Made by a program: the position numbers and the translations under genes. A stretch of 64,000 bases of DNA from Dryomyza anilis (taxonomy: Eukaryota; Arthropoda; Insecta; Diptera; Dryomyzidae). Positions 1-12,093 of the stretch are shown here, piece after piece. The DNA lies in the NCBI GenBank assembly GCA_951804985.1, contig OX638132.1, positions 84,510,696-84,574,695 on the forward strand, read 5' to 3'. The stretch's first letter is position 1, and the number at the start of each line of letters is the position of its first letter. The notes under the pieces were generated by a model. That model did not search any database. It was not told the DNA's origin and saw only the letters and a program-made list of their open reading frames with translations.

Positions 1-3000
1 TAACTAAACGTTTCTATTACTATTAAGTAAAATACACATTACAACAACTACAATAACAACACCAAAAAAATACTAACAAAGAAACAGAAAAAAAAATAAC
101 CTACAATGAAAAAGCAGCAGAAACTATTGGCAAAATGAAGAAATTATTTATAATTTATTTGTGTATGCTTAACGCCGGTTTCAATTATATTTTTAACAAA
201 TAATATAAAATCAATAAAAACATAAAAAATCGACGGTTTCAAAAGAGAATCAAGCTAAATAGGAAAGTAAAAGAGAATCAGAAATTAGAAATATATCTTA
301 GTAGACAGAGAGACAGGGAGAGGAGAGTTACAGAGTTTGAGTTTTGTAGGCTACAAATGACATGACTATAAAATTAAATACGAACGTAGTAAAAACGTTA
401 ATGTTCGTGCTTAATTGACGCGCTCAGTAACTCTTACTCTCGCGCTGTCACACCACAATTAGAGAGCGCGCGCAAGCAAAAGAGAAACCCAGTAAATAAC
501 CAACGAACGAAAGCGTTTCAGAGAAAGCTCAATTTAAGTCTTAAACATTAAACTTTAAACGATTTTGTAATATATAAAAAAAAATTAAAAAATAAAAAGC
601 TCACTTTATAGATTTACGCTACTCTGTACACGTTAGTCACGTGTTCAGCAATTGATTCCTAATTTGTTAGTTCACTTTTGACTTTATAATGGAAGAAAAA
701 ACCTACATATATTAATGAAAATCTAGTTTTTAAGTAAGTTTTTATGTTTTTAGTGTGTCCAACACACGCAACTGGCTCCGAAGCTTTTGTTTAGTTGTAA
801 GCTTTTATTAAATGTAGGCTTTTTATTCAAGTGTTAAGTTTTTTTTTTTATTTTTAATAATTTTAAGCAAGCAACAACAAAAGCAAAAATCAATATACCT
901 CAGATGCATTTCAGTTTTAAATTAAATGAAATTAGTTATAAAATAATTTACTATTTTTATTATTATAATTATTATTATTATAAATTGTTGTTTGTTATTA
1001 AATGTAGTTTTAAGTTTTCAAAAATTTAATGAAAAAAAAAAACAAAAGTACATAAAAACTTTGTTATCTTAAAAAAAAATACTATGGAAAAATTTCACTA
1101 AGAAGCAATCGATGCTGCTACCGCTACTCAATGCTAAAAGCTCAGTAAAAGCTTTATTTTTAGATGTGGCACCTAATTTTGGTATGGTTTTAAAATATAT
1201 ATTTTTCAAATTGCTTAAATTTGCAAATTCATAACTTATAAAAAAAAATTGATTTAATTCAAACTAAAAATGTCCATATCAAATATAGTAAAAATAAATA
1301 AATTGAAAACACACGACTAATTTAAGTAAAACTATATTTAAAAAAAAATATATATTTCAAAACTTGCTCAAATTTTTTACTATTATAATTCAAAAACATA
1401 TAACATACAAAAATTATGTTATTTTAATTAAAATTATAACAAAACTACAGAAGCTAATTTTTCTAAACTTTAAATTGTAAATTTTTCAAAACTTGCAAAG
1501 CTTTTATTATAATTATTATTAATTGAAAAATAAGAGTATGCTTTATTATCAAAAAAAAAAAGAAAAAAACTTAAAAAAGATTCAAGTGCCAAGTTGCTGT
1601 TTTTGCAAATAAAATTTTGATTTTGCATTTTAAGTTTTTTTTTTATTTTATTTAAGTTTCAAAAAAACATATATTAAAAACAACAAAAAATTGTGCTTGA
1701 GTTCTTCATCGAAAAACTCTTGAAAGTAAAATGAAATAAAGTTTTAAATTAATTTAGTTACTACCTACCATCATCATCATTATACTTTCAAGCACGCCAC
1801 ACCTCCTACTACATAATTTTATTTGGTTTAGCATTTATTCAAAGATACAAAAAATTATTTTTAAACATTTTGTGATATTCAAAATTATACTTTTTGGAAT
1901 TTAGTTTATAGAATACAACCAAAATTTAAAAAAGAAAAACGATTTTTTCAAAAATTTAACACAAAAATGTTCATGTGATATTTGCGGAATTTTGTTATAG
2001 AGAAAAATCTTAAAAAATATAATGAACGCTAAAAATTAGAATGCGTTTTCATTTCATTTTCAAAATTATTATGTTTCGGCTTTAAATTGTAAAAGGTTTC
2101 ATTTATGTTTTTTGGTTTTAACAAAAAATATACAAGAAACGCACAAAATGTAGAAAATAATTTTAAGTTAAAAAAAAAAACAAAAAAACAAAGTTTAATT
2201 AGTTCTTTTTAATTGTTTGTAAATTAAAAAAACATTTAATGTTATACGAAACAACAACAACAAAATTCTTTAGTTATAAAAAAACAACAACAAAACAATT
2301 TATGTACCAAATATAAACAAAATAATAAAAAAAATAACAAATTAAATTTTTTTTTCAAATTTATTTTTATTTAATTTTGATTTTTATTATGTTGCCACCA
2401 TTTTATCGATTTACTGTTGCAACCAGGTATTGAAACTGTAACCCAAACGGAAAACTTTTAAAAAATTTAAATCATTATAAAAAAAAAATCAAAAATAAGT
2501 CGATTACTAAAACTTAAAATAAATATCTTCGGTTTTATGCTCAATTAAAAAACGATTTTTAACTGAGTATAAAAATATAATTGAAAAATATATTGTTAGT
2601 AAAAGAAATATTATTAAATTTTTAATTTATTTTAAAGGATGTTTGCGTAAAAGAAATATTATTAAATTTTTAATTTATTTTAAAGGATGTTTGCCTAAAT
2701 TTGAGGACTTAATTAAATTGTTCGACATTATCGCTAATGCAGTGATGCAAATTGAACATCACCATTTACACTGCTTTACCGATAACTACTGGCAGTTCAA
2801 TTTTATTTCCAAACACACCCTAAATTCGAAATCGCAACCGTAACTTAAAACCGGTTTACCACAACCGACACCAAACTAAAAACGAAACCGTTATTCGTTT
2901 GGGTTTCACTACTTTCGTTGCAACCAAAGTACTCAATGAAAAGTACTCATTAGCGGACACACTGTCGATAAAGCAGTGCTAGCGTACAGCAACTGGCAAA

Positions 3001-4890
3001 AATGCGTAAATTTATATTTAAAAAAAATACTTTATTTTATGCTATAGCAAAACAAAATAAAATAACGATATTTTTTATGAAAATGAACTGATGTGTGAAT
3101 TTATGTAGGAAAAAATAAAAATCGTAATAAATAAACAATTTTAAAAATGTTTTGTAAATATATTTTTATATGTCTGCGTGCAGAATTTAAACAACAACTA
3201 ATGAAAAGAGTTTGTGATTGAAAATGTTTTGAAAATAGATTTGAATTAATTAAAACCAAATATCTATATTAGTCACATCAAAAGAATAAAAATAAAATAA
3301 TACCAAATACACGTGATCGTTAAACTCAATGGATATAAATTTGAACTAAAACTTTCTCAACATTTTTAAAATATTTACATAACAAATAACAAAAATAAAT
3401 ATTACAACAAAAAAAAAAAAACAAAAATGCATGTAAAATTTTACAAATTTTCAAACAAATTTATTACAAACATTTTCTTCAAACATAGTATATATTGATA
3501 ATATATTTAGCTAACTCAGAAAAATATGAAATTGAATTAAATCAACCACACAAACAAAACAAAAAATACTTACAAACAATTTTATAATTTATATAATAAT
3601 ATATTTAGCAAACAAAATATACAACAATTAGCAATGTGTAAAATTCAAATTTAATATTAACAACAAAAAAAACATAAAACAAAAATCACAATCTTATCAA
3701 ACTACAAATTATTCCCCAAACACAAACGAAATATTAAAAAAAAATCAAATTTTTCCGCAGCAGCAATTAAAAAAAAACTCAACTCAATGAAAGCAAATAA
3801 AATTTTGCAACAGCAAGTAATAAACGAAATCAACTCAATGAAAAATACCGACAACAAAAAGCTAATTGTAGTTATCTATGAATTAAAATATAACAAATTA
3901 AAACCAAAAGTCTATACATAATAAATGACAGATTCAAATCTAAAACGTATTTTTGAAAATTCAAATTTTTGTTGGCCCGCTATTACTTTGGAAGCACAAT
4001 TCGTAGGGTTTATGGTTTCTACTTTGCCTTTTCTATTTTTTTTTATTTTTTTTTAGAAGTTTCAGCCTTAATCTTGTACCGTAAGTAAAATGGAAAGGTT
4101 CAACTGTTATAAAGTAAGTGTTAACAACTCCAAAAAAAGCATTATAATCTAAATCTAAATATGACCGAATTGTTGCACTTGTTCGCAATAAATTAAATAA
4201 ATTGTTTTTAATTTAATATCTTCTTTTTTAATTTACTATTTTCCTAAGCATTTAGAAACACTTTAAACAAAGGAGAATTAAGGAAGTGTGCGAATTCTAC
4301 TAAACTATGGGACTTCGCGATATGCACTGCAACAAAATATTCTGAAAAATGTACGATGAAGATAAACACTGCATTATCGAGCAATTCCACCATTTGAGCT
4401 TTTTTTGTTTATACAGACCTATGATTTAGTGCCGAATAAAAGAAGAGAGTTATATAAAAAAAAAATAATTTCTTAGAATTTTAAATACTTATATTGCCTA
4501 ACTTAAAGATATAATCTTTAATAAAATACGTACTGAAAAATATGAACTTTGTTTTATTGTTAGTTTATTTTTTTGTTTAATTAAAACTAAGTATAGTTTT
4601 ATTTTTTTCAAGAAATAAAAAAGTAAGTATAAAGATTTTTTACATTTGAAAATAAGATGAAATTGTAAAATTTTCTTTAATAATTTTGCAATACATATAT
4701 TTTTTTAATTTGTCACATTCAAAAATGTATAAATACCAATTATTACTCAATAACTTAGTTTTTCTAGGTCAACTTTCTTCTTTGTCCTTACTTCCTTGTC
4801 GAACATAAGGCCTCACTTGGTCAACTTTGATTTTATTAAATTTTATATTGTGTATTTTACTATCCCTTCAGAACAAATTTGTACAGTACC
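1..4890. other. AT-rich gene-free DNA
   Basis: I see no coding exon here. The stretch is strongly AT-rich, with A and T runs and short TAA/TTA repeats (about 950-990). A GC-richer patch at 415-500 includes GCGCGC and could be regulatory, but nothing identifies it. A perfect 48-bp tandem duplication sits at 2599-2694 and is listed separately. The block could be a long 3' UTR or intergenic DNA of a gene outside the window; this cannot be decided. Confidence 0.5.
2599..2694. repeat. Perfect 48-bp tandem duplication
   Basis: Two adjacent copies (2599-2646 and 2647-2694) begin GTAAAAGAAATATT and end AAGGATGTTTGC with no difference seen. Perfect identity suggests a recent slippage or duplication event in AT-rich DNA. 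Confidence 0.85.
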
Positions 4891-5495
4891 CAGTGTCGCC
4901 AGATATGTAGAAAAAATATGCTTTTGGTAATTTTTCATCGCTTTTGGGAATTGGTAATTACCACACGCAAAAATTACCACATGTCATATTTTTCTCTCAT
5001 GTGGGAAATAAATTACCGCATATACTATTTTTCTGCGTTTAGATTTAAAACCGTCAGAATTATTTTACTTTGATAATTTCTTTATTTCACATTTTACTTG
5101 CTATAGCAATATTCCTAAGATTACCTGAAATATTGGTATTTCATGAAAATATATTAAAAATTATGTAACTAAATTATTTTATTGATATTATTTATAGATA
5201 TTTAATCATTTTTAATTAATATATTGATTTTATTCATATATATGATGGTTAATATAATTCTTAATTATTTTGATAATAAGTACTATTTTTTGGTACTGAG
5301 GAATTTTGTGGTAAATGTAGTATTTTGTGGTAAATATAGGATTTTTTGGTAATTTGTTGTAATTTGCGGGGACTTGAAGTAAATTTCCTCTGTGGTAATT
5401 TGAGGGGAATTGTGGTAAATTTCCTCTGTGGTAATTTGTGAGAATTTGCTGTGGTAAAATGAGAATTCTGGTGGTAATTTTATCTGGCGACACTG
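4891..5495. mobile_element. TIR element ending CAGTGTCGCCAGATA
   Basis: The left end reads CAGTGTCGCCAGATA and the right end is its exact inverse (TATCTGGCGACACTG), giving 15-bp terminal inverted repeats around about 600 bp. The interior repeats GTGGTAAATTTCCTCT and related TGGTAATTT units, notably at 5390-5450. No transposase is encoded, so it is a non-autonomous DNA element (MITE-like). The superfamily is not identified. Confidence 0.75.
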
Positions 5496-7770
5496 ACATT
5501 ACCCCTTATTTTGCAATACGATCAAATTGACTCACTCAAGACCTTAAATATAATTTGGATGTAAATCCATCTACTTTTTTATTAAATTCATTATTCTTCA
5601 ATTATATGAAATAAACATTAATATATTCAAGAAATAAATATTTTTTTATAGACTCAATACTACTCATATTTTCAAATTAAAAGTCGTGATCTTCTAAAAA
5701 AATTGCTTTTGTTAATTATATCATTTTTATTATTTATTTTTATTTAAGTTGATCTATTTATTCAAAAATTTGGGTTATATCGTGTGATACTATATTAGTA
5801 GGGGAATGGCCTTTGCTATAGGGCTTTTCACTTCAAATTTTTGCGAAAAGTTAGTGTGCAATGTTACTGGAACTTTAAGGTGCACAATGTAAAAAAACAC
5901 CTGTGACCAATCCTACGAACTTGCCAAACCTACGGACTATATAACAATTAAAATCATAAATAACATTTTAAATAGGTTCGCTAAATTAGCTCGAAAAAAC
6001 GTACAATTTTAAATTATAATTATGAATTTTAAATATTTGTTTCAAAGTAATTTTAAATATTATATAGCATCTCTGTTTAAATACCAGAGCGTTACCCACG
6101 GACAACTGCAATTGCGCAACACAGCACTGTCTTATCAATTTTAAATTAAACGCAGTGAGACACATTATTTTTGAAAGATGGCAGTACTGCAGCCAATAGC
6201 CTCGTTTATACGATAGAAGTTTCATCCAAGCACAGTTTTTGACGAGTGCACATCGCTGGTAGAAGAATGACAAACATATCAAATGATGGCTGTTGGCGGG
6301 ATTTTTTTAAATTATATTGTACCAACACTCATGCAAATTTAAATAAAAATTAGACAGATTTAATGTGTTTATTTTTCAAACAGATTGAACATGTTATGCC
6401 CACATTACAATTAGCGTATTCACAGTTCATCGTATTTTAGTAAGGTATTCGTAAAATGTAGTATATATACCATACTATAACACAGATACGTCAATTTGTT
6501 GTGGCATCCCTTATAATGTGAATTACCACAAGTGTTGTATTTGAGAGTAGCCCTGAGGCATGTTTTTTGGAGTCGTATTTTGTGATATAAAGAAAAATTG
6601 TAAAATTGAAGACAAATAGTGCACATAAAATATTAATTTATTTGTTTTACTTTTCAAATCGAGGAATATTTATGATAATTTCAAAACATCCTAATTTTAA
6701 AAGAATAAGCTAAATTTATTTCACGAAATATTTTAACATGCAGAAAAGTGGTGCTCACAGTTCAGTTGCCGTACTGTCTTAAATGAGTATTTTTATGAGT
6801 ATTTTTTCTGAAGGCTTATAAGGTGATGAAATTTTGGAGAGCTGAAAAAAATTGAGCAAATTTCTGCCCACGTATGCCTTTTTTTAATTGACAATGCCCG
6901 CAAACGTTAAATAATTCTTATTTTAAATTCTTATTTGTATGCCGTAAAATGTCATTTTTTGTTATTGTATTTTAATATTTTTTTTTTATATATGACAAAA
7001 CAAAATTTGACGATAATATTTTTTGACTTTCCTCTCCTTGCTTAATACACCGTGAGGGCTCATAAAAGTTTTAAAATGGGTCACTCCATTATCCTAACTA
7101 TCGATATATGAAAAAATATCGAATATTCAGTATTATCGAAGTGGATTCTTTTCAAGTTTGGAAATATTCCAAGTGGACTTTTTGAAGTCATCCTTTTTCT
7201 TCGTCAATAATGTGTCAACATAAATTTCTCTTTGTCAGGGTCACCCTGTTTCGTTGTCAATAATGTCTTCACATAGATTTTTCTTTCACCATCTTCTTCG
7301 TTAATTTTCGTTTACCTCACCTTTCTTCGTCAAAAATGTCATTTATTTGGTGGTTTCAGTGATGCATTTTAAGAATATAAAAGGTCATCAAAAAAGTAAA
7401 AAGTATTTATTAAAATACAATATTTTCCAATTTATAGAAATCAACTTCGTCAATCAACAAATATAAAAATGTATCAGTGGCATTTATCATCTCATTTTTA
7501 TTATATTTTCATGCATTTTAATTTTTCATTTCCATCATATTTTTAAGTTACGAGTTTCTGTGGAATATTATGATAAATAGATATAAGAAAAAAGTCAAAA
7601 ATTTGTACGGAATACATAGTATAAGTAGTATTATTGTGTTAAAATATTGCATGGAATTATCATATGTTTTTGAAATACAAATATCGTCTCCACCTCCACC
7701 GATTCGTAGTGAAAGATAATGAAAAAGCAAATGTAGTAATTTCTGGACTAATTTTCATGAAAAAAAAAAG
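5496..7770. other. Gene-free intergenic DNA
   Basis: No exon is supported. Several short minus-strand reading frames occur but lack start context, splice sites and coding-type codon use. A stretch near 7180-7330 repeats TTCTTCGTCAATAATGT-like phrases and may be old repeat DNA. Confidence 0.4.
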
Positions 7771-8207
7771 TATTATACTGGGAAAAATAAAAAAGTACTC
7801 GAAATAGTACGAAAATACCAACTTAAGCAACACTGGCAGATACGAAGAAAAAAACAGAATTTTGTGAGTTTTGCAGTGGTAAAAAAGCTAATTTGCACTT
7901 GATAAAATATAAAATAAAAACACAATTTGTGCGTAAAATACAGCGGAATACGTGTAGAAAACAAAAGATAACTTAAAGTGTCGCTATTTGTGCAAATAAA
8001 AGAGCTAAAAACATATTAGTCCAACAGCCCTAAGATTTCTATTGCTAAAAGCAAATAAAAGAGAAACGCAAAAGAAAAACAGACGACGCACAACATTTTT
8101 TCAATATTTCGCGCAAGAAATTAAAAGGATTTTGCATCTGAAGTGCAAAATTCTTAACACGAAATATTATTCTGCGTGGACGGGCTTACAGAAATTAGTG
8201 AGTATGA
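7771..8207 (+). promoter_or_regulatory. Possible 5' untranslated exon ending in a GTGAGT donor
   Basis: This purine-rich, translation-poor stretch resembles fly 5' UTR sequence and ends at a consensus donor (GTGAGTATG from 8208). The next plus-strand coding start is the potassium channel ATG at 12094, and a possible acceptor (CTCTTTAACTAG, ending at 12024) lies upstream of it. Joining the two is inference; no transcript data are available. Confidence 0.25.
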
Positions 8208-8279
8208 GCCGAAATAAAAAAATTGAGTGCGTAGCGAATATTTAGTTAAAGTAAAGTTGTGAAAAATTAAAAAAAAAAA

Positions 8280-8650
8280 AATTGCGTTCAATAAATTCCT
8301 GGTACCTTGACACCAACGTTAGCTGGCTGGTTGACTGGCGCGCGCGCTGCAATTTCTGTGCACTAGCAGCGTTGTTTGGTGTCGTCACTTTGTCGTTGCG
8401 CGGGATTTGCTCGAGCATCGCTTGCATGCGCCTGCCCCGTTCCAGACCCGTTGTTGGGCCACAGCGTCAGGCGGTAGATTTCGAGATCCTCTTCCCCGCA
8501 TCGCTCCCCCCATACCAAGCAGTCATTGTTCGAAGTTGTGGCGCGTTCTGTACCCATTATTTTCGTTGCTGCCTACTGCTGCTCTTCTCATTGTTGTTTT
8601 TGGCCAATTGTTTATATCATGCACTCTACGTCGACCAATGACGTTGTCAG
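8280..8650. promoter_or_regulatory. GC-rich island, function unclear
   Basis: The stretch is much richer in G+C and CpG than its surroundings, with GCGCGCGC near 8340. It is open in several frames on both strands, which is expected of GC-rich DNA, and none of the frames has a convincing start, domain or splice pattern. It may be a promoter or enhancer region, a non-coding exon, or an unrecognised coding exon. Confidence 0.3.
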
Positions 8651-9265
8651 AATGTTTGTGCCTGGTAATATTTAGATGAATATGTAAATTCGATTCATGA
8701 TCTTAACAACTACGTTAAAGAATAACAAAAAATTAATTAAAAATACTACACGGTTTATTATGTTATTAAATAACCCAAATAACGAATCTGTTAATCAAAA
8801 TTTCAATTTATCAAAATTCAATTAGATATTTGTCATAATAATATGTACAATTATATTATTTTAATTACATAAAAAAAAAAAATATTTTGATGTTGTAGTG
8901 GAAAGCCTTAAACCATTTCACGGTAAATTTTATATTCGATCAAAAATTGTAATTTTTCGATATAAAACAACACATTTTCTGTATTCAAAAGAACTTTGGT
9001 AAAATGAAATAATAATTTTCTAAACAAATGAATTTTGTTTTTGTGAAATATAAACATCGCCGATATCGATACGATATTTATGTTAGGGGTTACAATACAT
9101 AAGCATTTTGAGATTACCGGGAAAAGAGATATAATTCTGGGATTGTGCCCGAATTATCAAAAATGGTATTATAGGTAATTAAAGTAAAATTTATAAATAA
9201 ACACAGCGGTGTTTAACATATATCAATAAAGGTCTATTAAAAAATATGAATATGGTAACATTTAC
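8651..9265. other. AT-rich gene-free DNA
   Basis: No gene or clear repeat is supported in this stretch. Confidence 0.4.
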
Positions 9266-9267
9266 AA

Positions 9268-9408
9268 ATAGCGTCGGTAGCTCGCCTTGTTAGTGCGCAC
9301 TAGCGCCGTTCGGATTCGGCAATAAACTTTAGGTCCCACCAATTTGAGTACTAATATAACACGCACAGCTCAAATGCTAAGAGAGCTCGGCCGAAGTTCT
9401 ATACAAAT
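9268..9408 (+). mobile_element. Partial copy of the tRNA-derived SINE (3' part)
   Basis: The stretch GGATTCGGCAATAAAC, GGTCCCACCA, ATATAACACGCACAGCTC and GAGAGCTCGGCCGAAG matches, in order, the 3' body of the SINE copies at 35.1, 37.6 and 54.0 kb. The tRNA-like head is missing or too degraded to see, so this is a truncated copy in plus orientation. Confidence 0.7.
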
Positions 9409-9534
9409 TTAGAATTTAGTAGTTTTTCGTGATTTTCCGTACTGACTATCTCCGGGATTTCGCAATTTTATAAACCCTATCTTTATCTAAAAAAGATACA
9501 TCCTTGTGGATCATTTCGAAATGATCGAGAACTG

Positions 9535-9670
9535 TTATCACATTCCTATTATAGGTTGTGTGCGATTTGGTATGAATTTGACCACCAAACTAATTTTGTC
9601 GGTAATACAGTCTTCGCTTTTCAATTTATGAAATTTTGAAGCTGTCTAAATTGAACTAAATTGTAAGACA
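9535..9670. repeat. Degraded relative of the GTGTGTGCGA MITE family
   Basis: TAGGTTGTGTGCGATTTG followed by AAATTGAACTAAATTGTAAG resembles the ends of the elements at 39.5 and 63.2 kb. Only one end is clear, so the boundaries are approximate. Confidence 0.3.
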
Positions 9671-9723
9671 ACAAGGCTGTAAAAAATCCGGACTTATTTA
9701 AAAAAATGTATTTTATTATTTTA

Positions 9724-11150
9724 CTAGCTGGACCCGTACACGACTCGTGCAAAGATTTTGTGAATGCAGGGTTATTGAGCAATTTTATTAATATAAATAA
9801 GATTTTTATTATTTATATCAGGGACCCGTGATTCGCTGTGGAAGTTTTTTTTTTATTGGTTTTATAAATGCAGTAACCAAACTAATTATCCACTAAAACA
9901 ACTTTTCTCATAGACAATTCTTTCTCAGACTGTGCTTCCCCGTAGGATTCTTCCCAGTAGAATTCTTTCCCGTAGAGATTTTCCCAGTAGAAGTTTTCCC
10001 AGTACAAGTTTGAGTGTGATTAGTTTTAGTGTGGTGAGTTTTAGTGTGGTGAGTTTTAGTGTGGTGAGTTTTAGTGTGGTGAATTTTAGTGTGGTGAGTT
10101 TAAGTATAGTGTATTTTATTGTTGTGTGTTTTAGTGTGTTGAAATTAAGTGTGGTGAATTTTAGTGTGGTCAGTTTAAGTGGGTCAATTTGAGTGTGGTG
10201 AATTTTAGTGTGGTGTTATTTAGTGTGGTGAATTTTAGTGTGGTGAATTTTAGTGTGGTGAGTTTTAGTGTGATAAGTTTTAGTGTGGTGAGTTTTAGTG
10301 TGGTGAGTTTTAGTGTGATAAGTTTTAGTGTGGTGAGTTTTAGTGTGGTGAGTTTTAGTGTGTTGAGTTTTAGTGTGGTGAATTTTAGTGTGGTGAGTTC
10401 AAGTGTAGTGAATTTTATTGTTGTGTGTTTTAGTGTGTTGAAATTAAGTGTGGTGAATTTTAGTGTGGTCAGTTTAAGTGGGTCAATTTGAGTGTGGTGT
10501 AATTTAGTGTGGTGATTTTTAGTGTGGTAATTTTTAGTGTGGTAATTTTTAGTGTGGTGAATTTTAGTGTGGTGAATTTAAGCGTGGTGAATTTTAGTGT
10601 GGTTAGTTTTAGTGTGGTGAATTTTAGTGTGGTGAGTTTTAGTGTGGTGAAATTTAGTGTGGTGAGTTTTACTGTAGTGAATTTTAGTGTGGTGAAATTT
10701 AGTATGGTGAGTTTTACTGTAGTAAATTTTAGTGTGGTGAATTATAGTGTGGTTGATTTTGTTTTTGTTTTCTATCATTTTGATATTTTTCTGTTATTTT
10801 TGAGTTATCGCTTAAGTTTTGTGCTTTAACTTTTGTTTTTGTGTTTGATTTTTGTGTTTTTGCTTTTGTGTTTTTTTTTGTATTTGTGTTTTTTTTGTAT
10901 TTGTGTTTTTTGTTTCATCTTCTTAGCTTGTGTATGAGCCGAGTTATGTCGTTTTGAAAGTTTACGTTGTATGGTAGGTGCCACGCCCCTTCGTCCAATC
11001 CCGCCCATATATAGCCTATGACACCCTCCGGACTTCATAGTATACTGGTGCAAAATTTCAGTTAAATCGGTTCAGCGGTTTAGATGTGATGCTGGATCAA
11101 ACGAACAGACAGACCGACAGACGGACCAAGAGTTTTATATATAGATTAGA
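9724..11150 (+). mobile_element. Interspersed element carrying a large minisatellite
   Basis: It begins ACTAGCTGGACCCGT and ends with CAGTTAAATCGGTTCAGC, a run of GACAGAC-type units and ATATATAGATTAGA. That arrangement is common at the ends of widespread insect interspersed repeats. No transposase or polymerase is encoded. The middle is occupied by 15-bp tandem repeats (10012-10757), followed by a T/G-rich TTTGTGTTT zone at 10830-10915. Boundaries come from sequence character, not from a target-site duplication, so they are approximate. Confidence 0.55.
10012..10757 (+). repeat. 15-bp minisatellite with 299-bp higher-order repeat
   Basis: About fifty tandem copies of a GTGGTGAGTTTTAGT-type unit. 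Because the period is a multiple of three, one frame reads (SVVSF)n on the plus strand and (THHTKIH)-like on the minus strand without stops; these frames are not genes. A distinctive block with GTGTGTTTTAGTGTG and GTCAGTTTAAGTGGGTCA recurs with a period of 299 bp (GGGTCAATTT at 10181 and 10480). That shows block duplication as well as single-unit slippage. A second, shorter 15-bp family (TTCCCAGTAGAAGTT) precedes it at 9940-10010. Confidence 0.9.
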
Positions 11151-12093
11151 TTTTTATAAATAAGATAATTTCAATAGGATTTATGTATGTAAAGCTATTA
11201 CTTCACACCCTTTATAACCTTTGGTTGAAACATACATTGAATAAAAAAAAGTTTTAAAATGTATTTAATTTGTTTATAAAGGCTATTGTTCTCTAGCTAC
11301 CTAAGTGTATTCCATAAATAAATAAACAAAAAGGAACGTGCTTAATATTTATGGTATTTTGTTGAACGCATGCCAAAGCGAAACATTATAATGACCCCAC
11401 AAAGCAGAAAATACGCACATTTCAGAAATTGTTTAATTGAACTTGTATTTAATATAAATAACAAATATATGAATAAAACTAAATGCATTACTTGCTGTTG
11501 CTGCGCTCTAGTTTAAACGAAACAAATCCAAATATAAAATACACCATCCCAACGACAAAAACTTCATTTGAAACGACTGAATGCAACACAAATGTGGCTA
11601 AAAATAATGTTTATAAACAAAAAGCAGCTGAGCGAGCGAATGCGAATACTTTGTGCTCTTTAATTTTTTGTTTTTATGTTTTTTTTTGTTTTAGTTTTTC
11701 GTTTTAGTTGAGCAACACAACACGTTGACCGTTTTCCTCCATGCACACGCAAAATACAAAACACACCAAAAAATTTCCCAGTTGCCTCAGCATCTTGAAC
11801 GCGGCGGGTTCTCTGACTGGCTGGTTGACTGCCTGCCTGTTTGGCTTACTTACGACGCGAAATTCCAAAGTGTTTTTAGTGCTCAATGTGCGCCCCGTTG
11901 TGTACAGTGTTTTGTTATTTATAGATTAACGAAATTTTATTCAAAACAGGAGTATCCTACAGAATATACGCAATATAGTTGCGAGGAATTCATACGTTTC
12001 AACTGTGTTTAAACTCTTTAACTAGCAAGTGCTTCGAAATTACTTATATAATGTTGGACCTTTTTTAAAAGTGAACGTGAAAGTGCCGCCATC
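11151..12093. other. Upstream region of the potassium channel gene
   Basis: No coding exon is seen. The DNA becomes GC-richer from about 11720, as expected near a 5' UTR. The last bases before the channel ATG (GCCGCCATC) put A at -3 and G/C around it, a good fly translation-start context. Possible splice acceptors lie at CTCTTTAACTAG (ending 12024) and nearby. Confidence 0.4.

Noticed and set aside
2415..2925. Inverted-repeat element with CCCAAACG and CGTTTGGG ends
   Set aside because: Only short, gapped matches between the two sides (GTTGCAACC and GTAACCCAAACGG against CGTTTGGGTTTCAC); too weak to call.
5986..6282. Minus-strand 98-codon ORF
   Set aside because: AT-rich, no conserved motif, no signal peptide or splice support.
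8282..8641. 119-codon plus-strand ORF and overlapping minus-strand ORFs
   Set aside because: The ORF starts with TTG; composition explains the openness, and no domain or splice pattern was found. Kept only as a GC-rich island.
9932..10829. Three plus-strand ORFs and one minus-strand ORF of (SVVSF)n or (HHTKIHHTKTH)n type
   Set aside because: They are products of a 15-bp tandem repeat, open because the period is a multiple of three. No start context or unique sequence.
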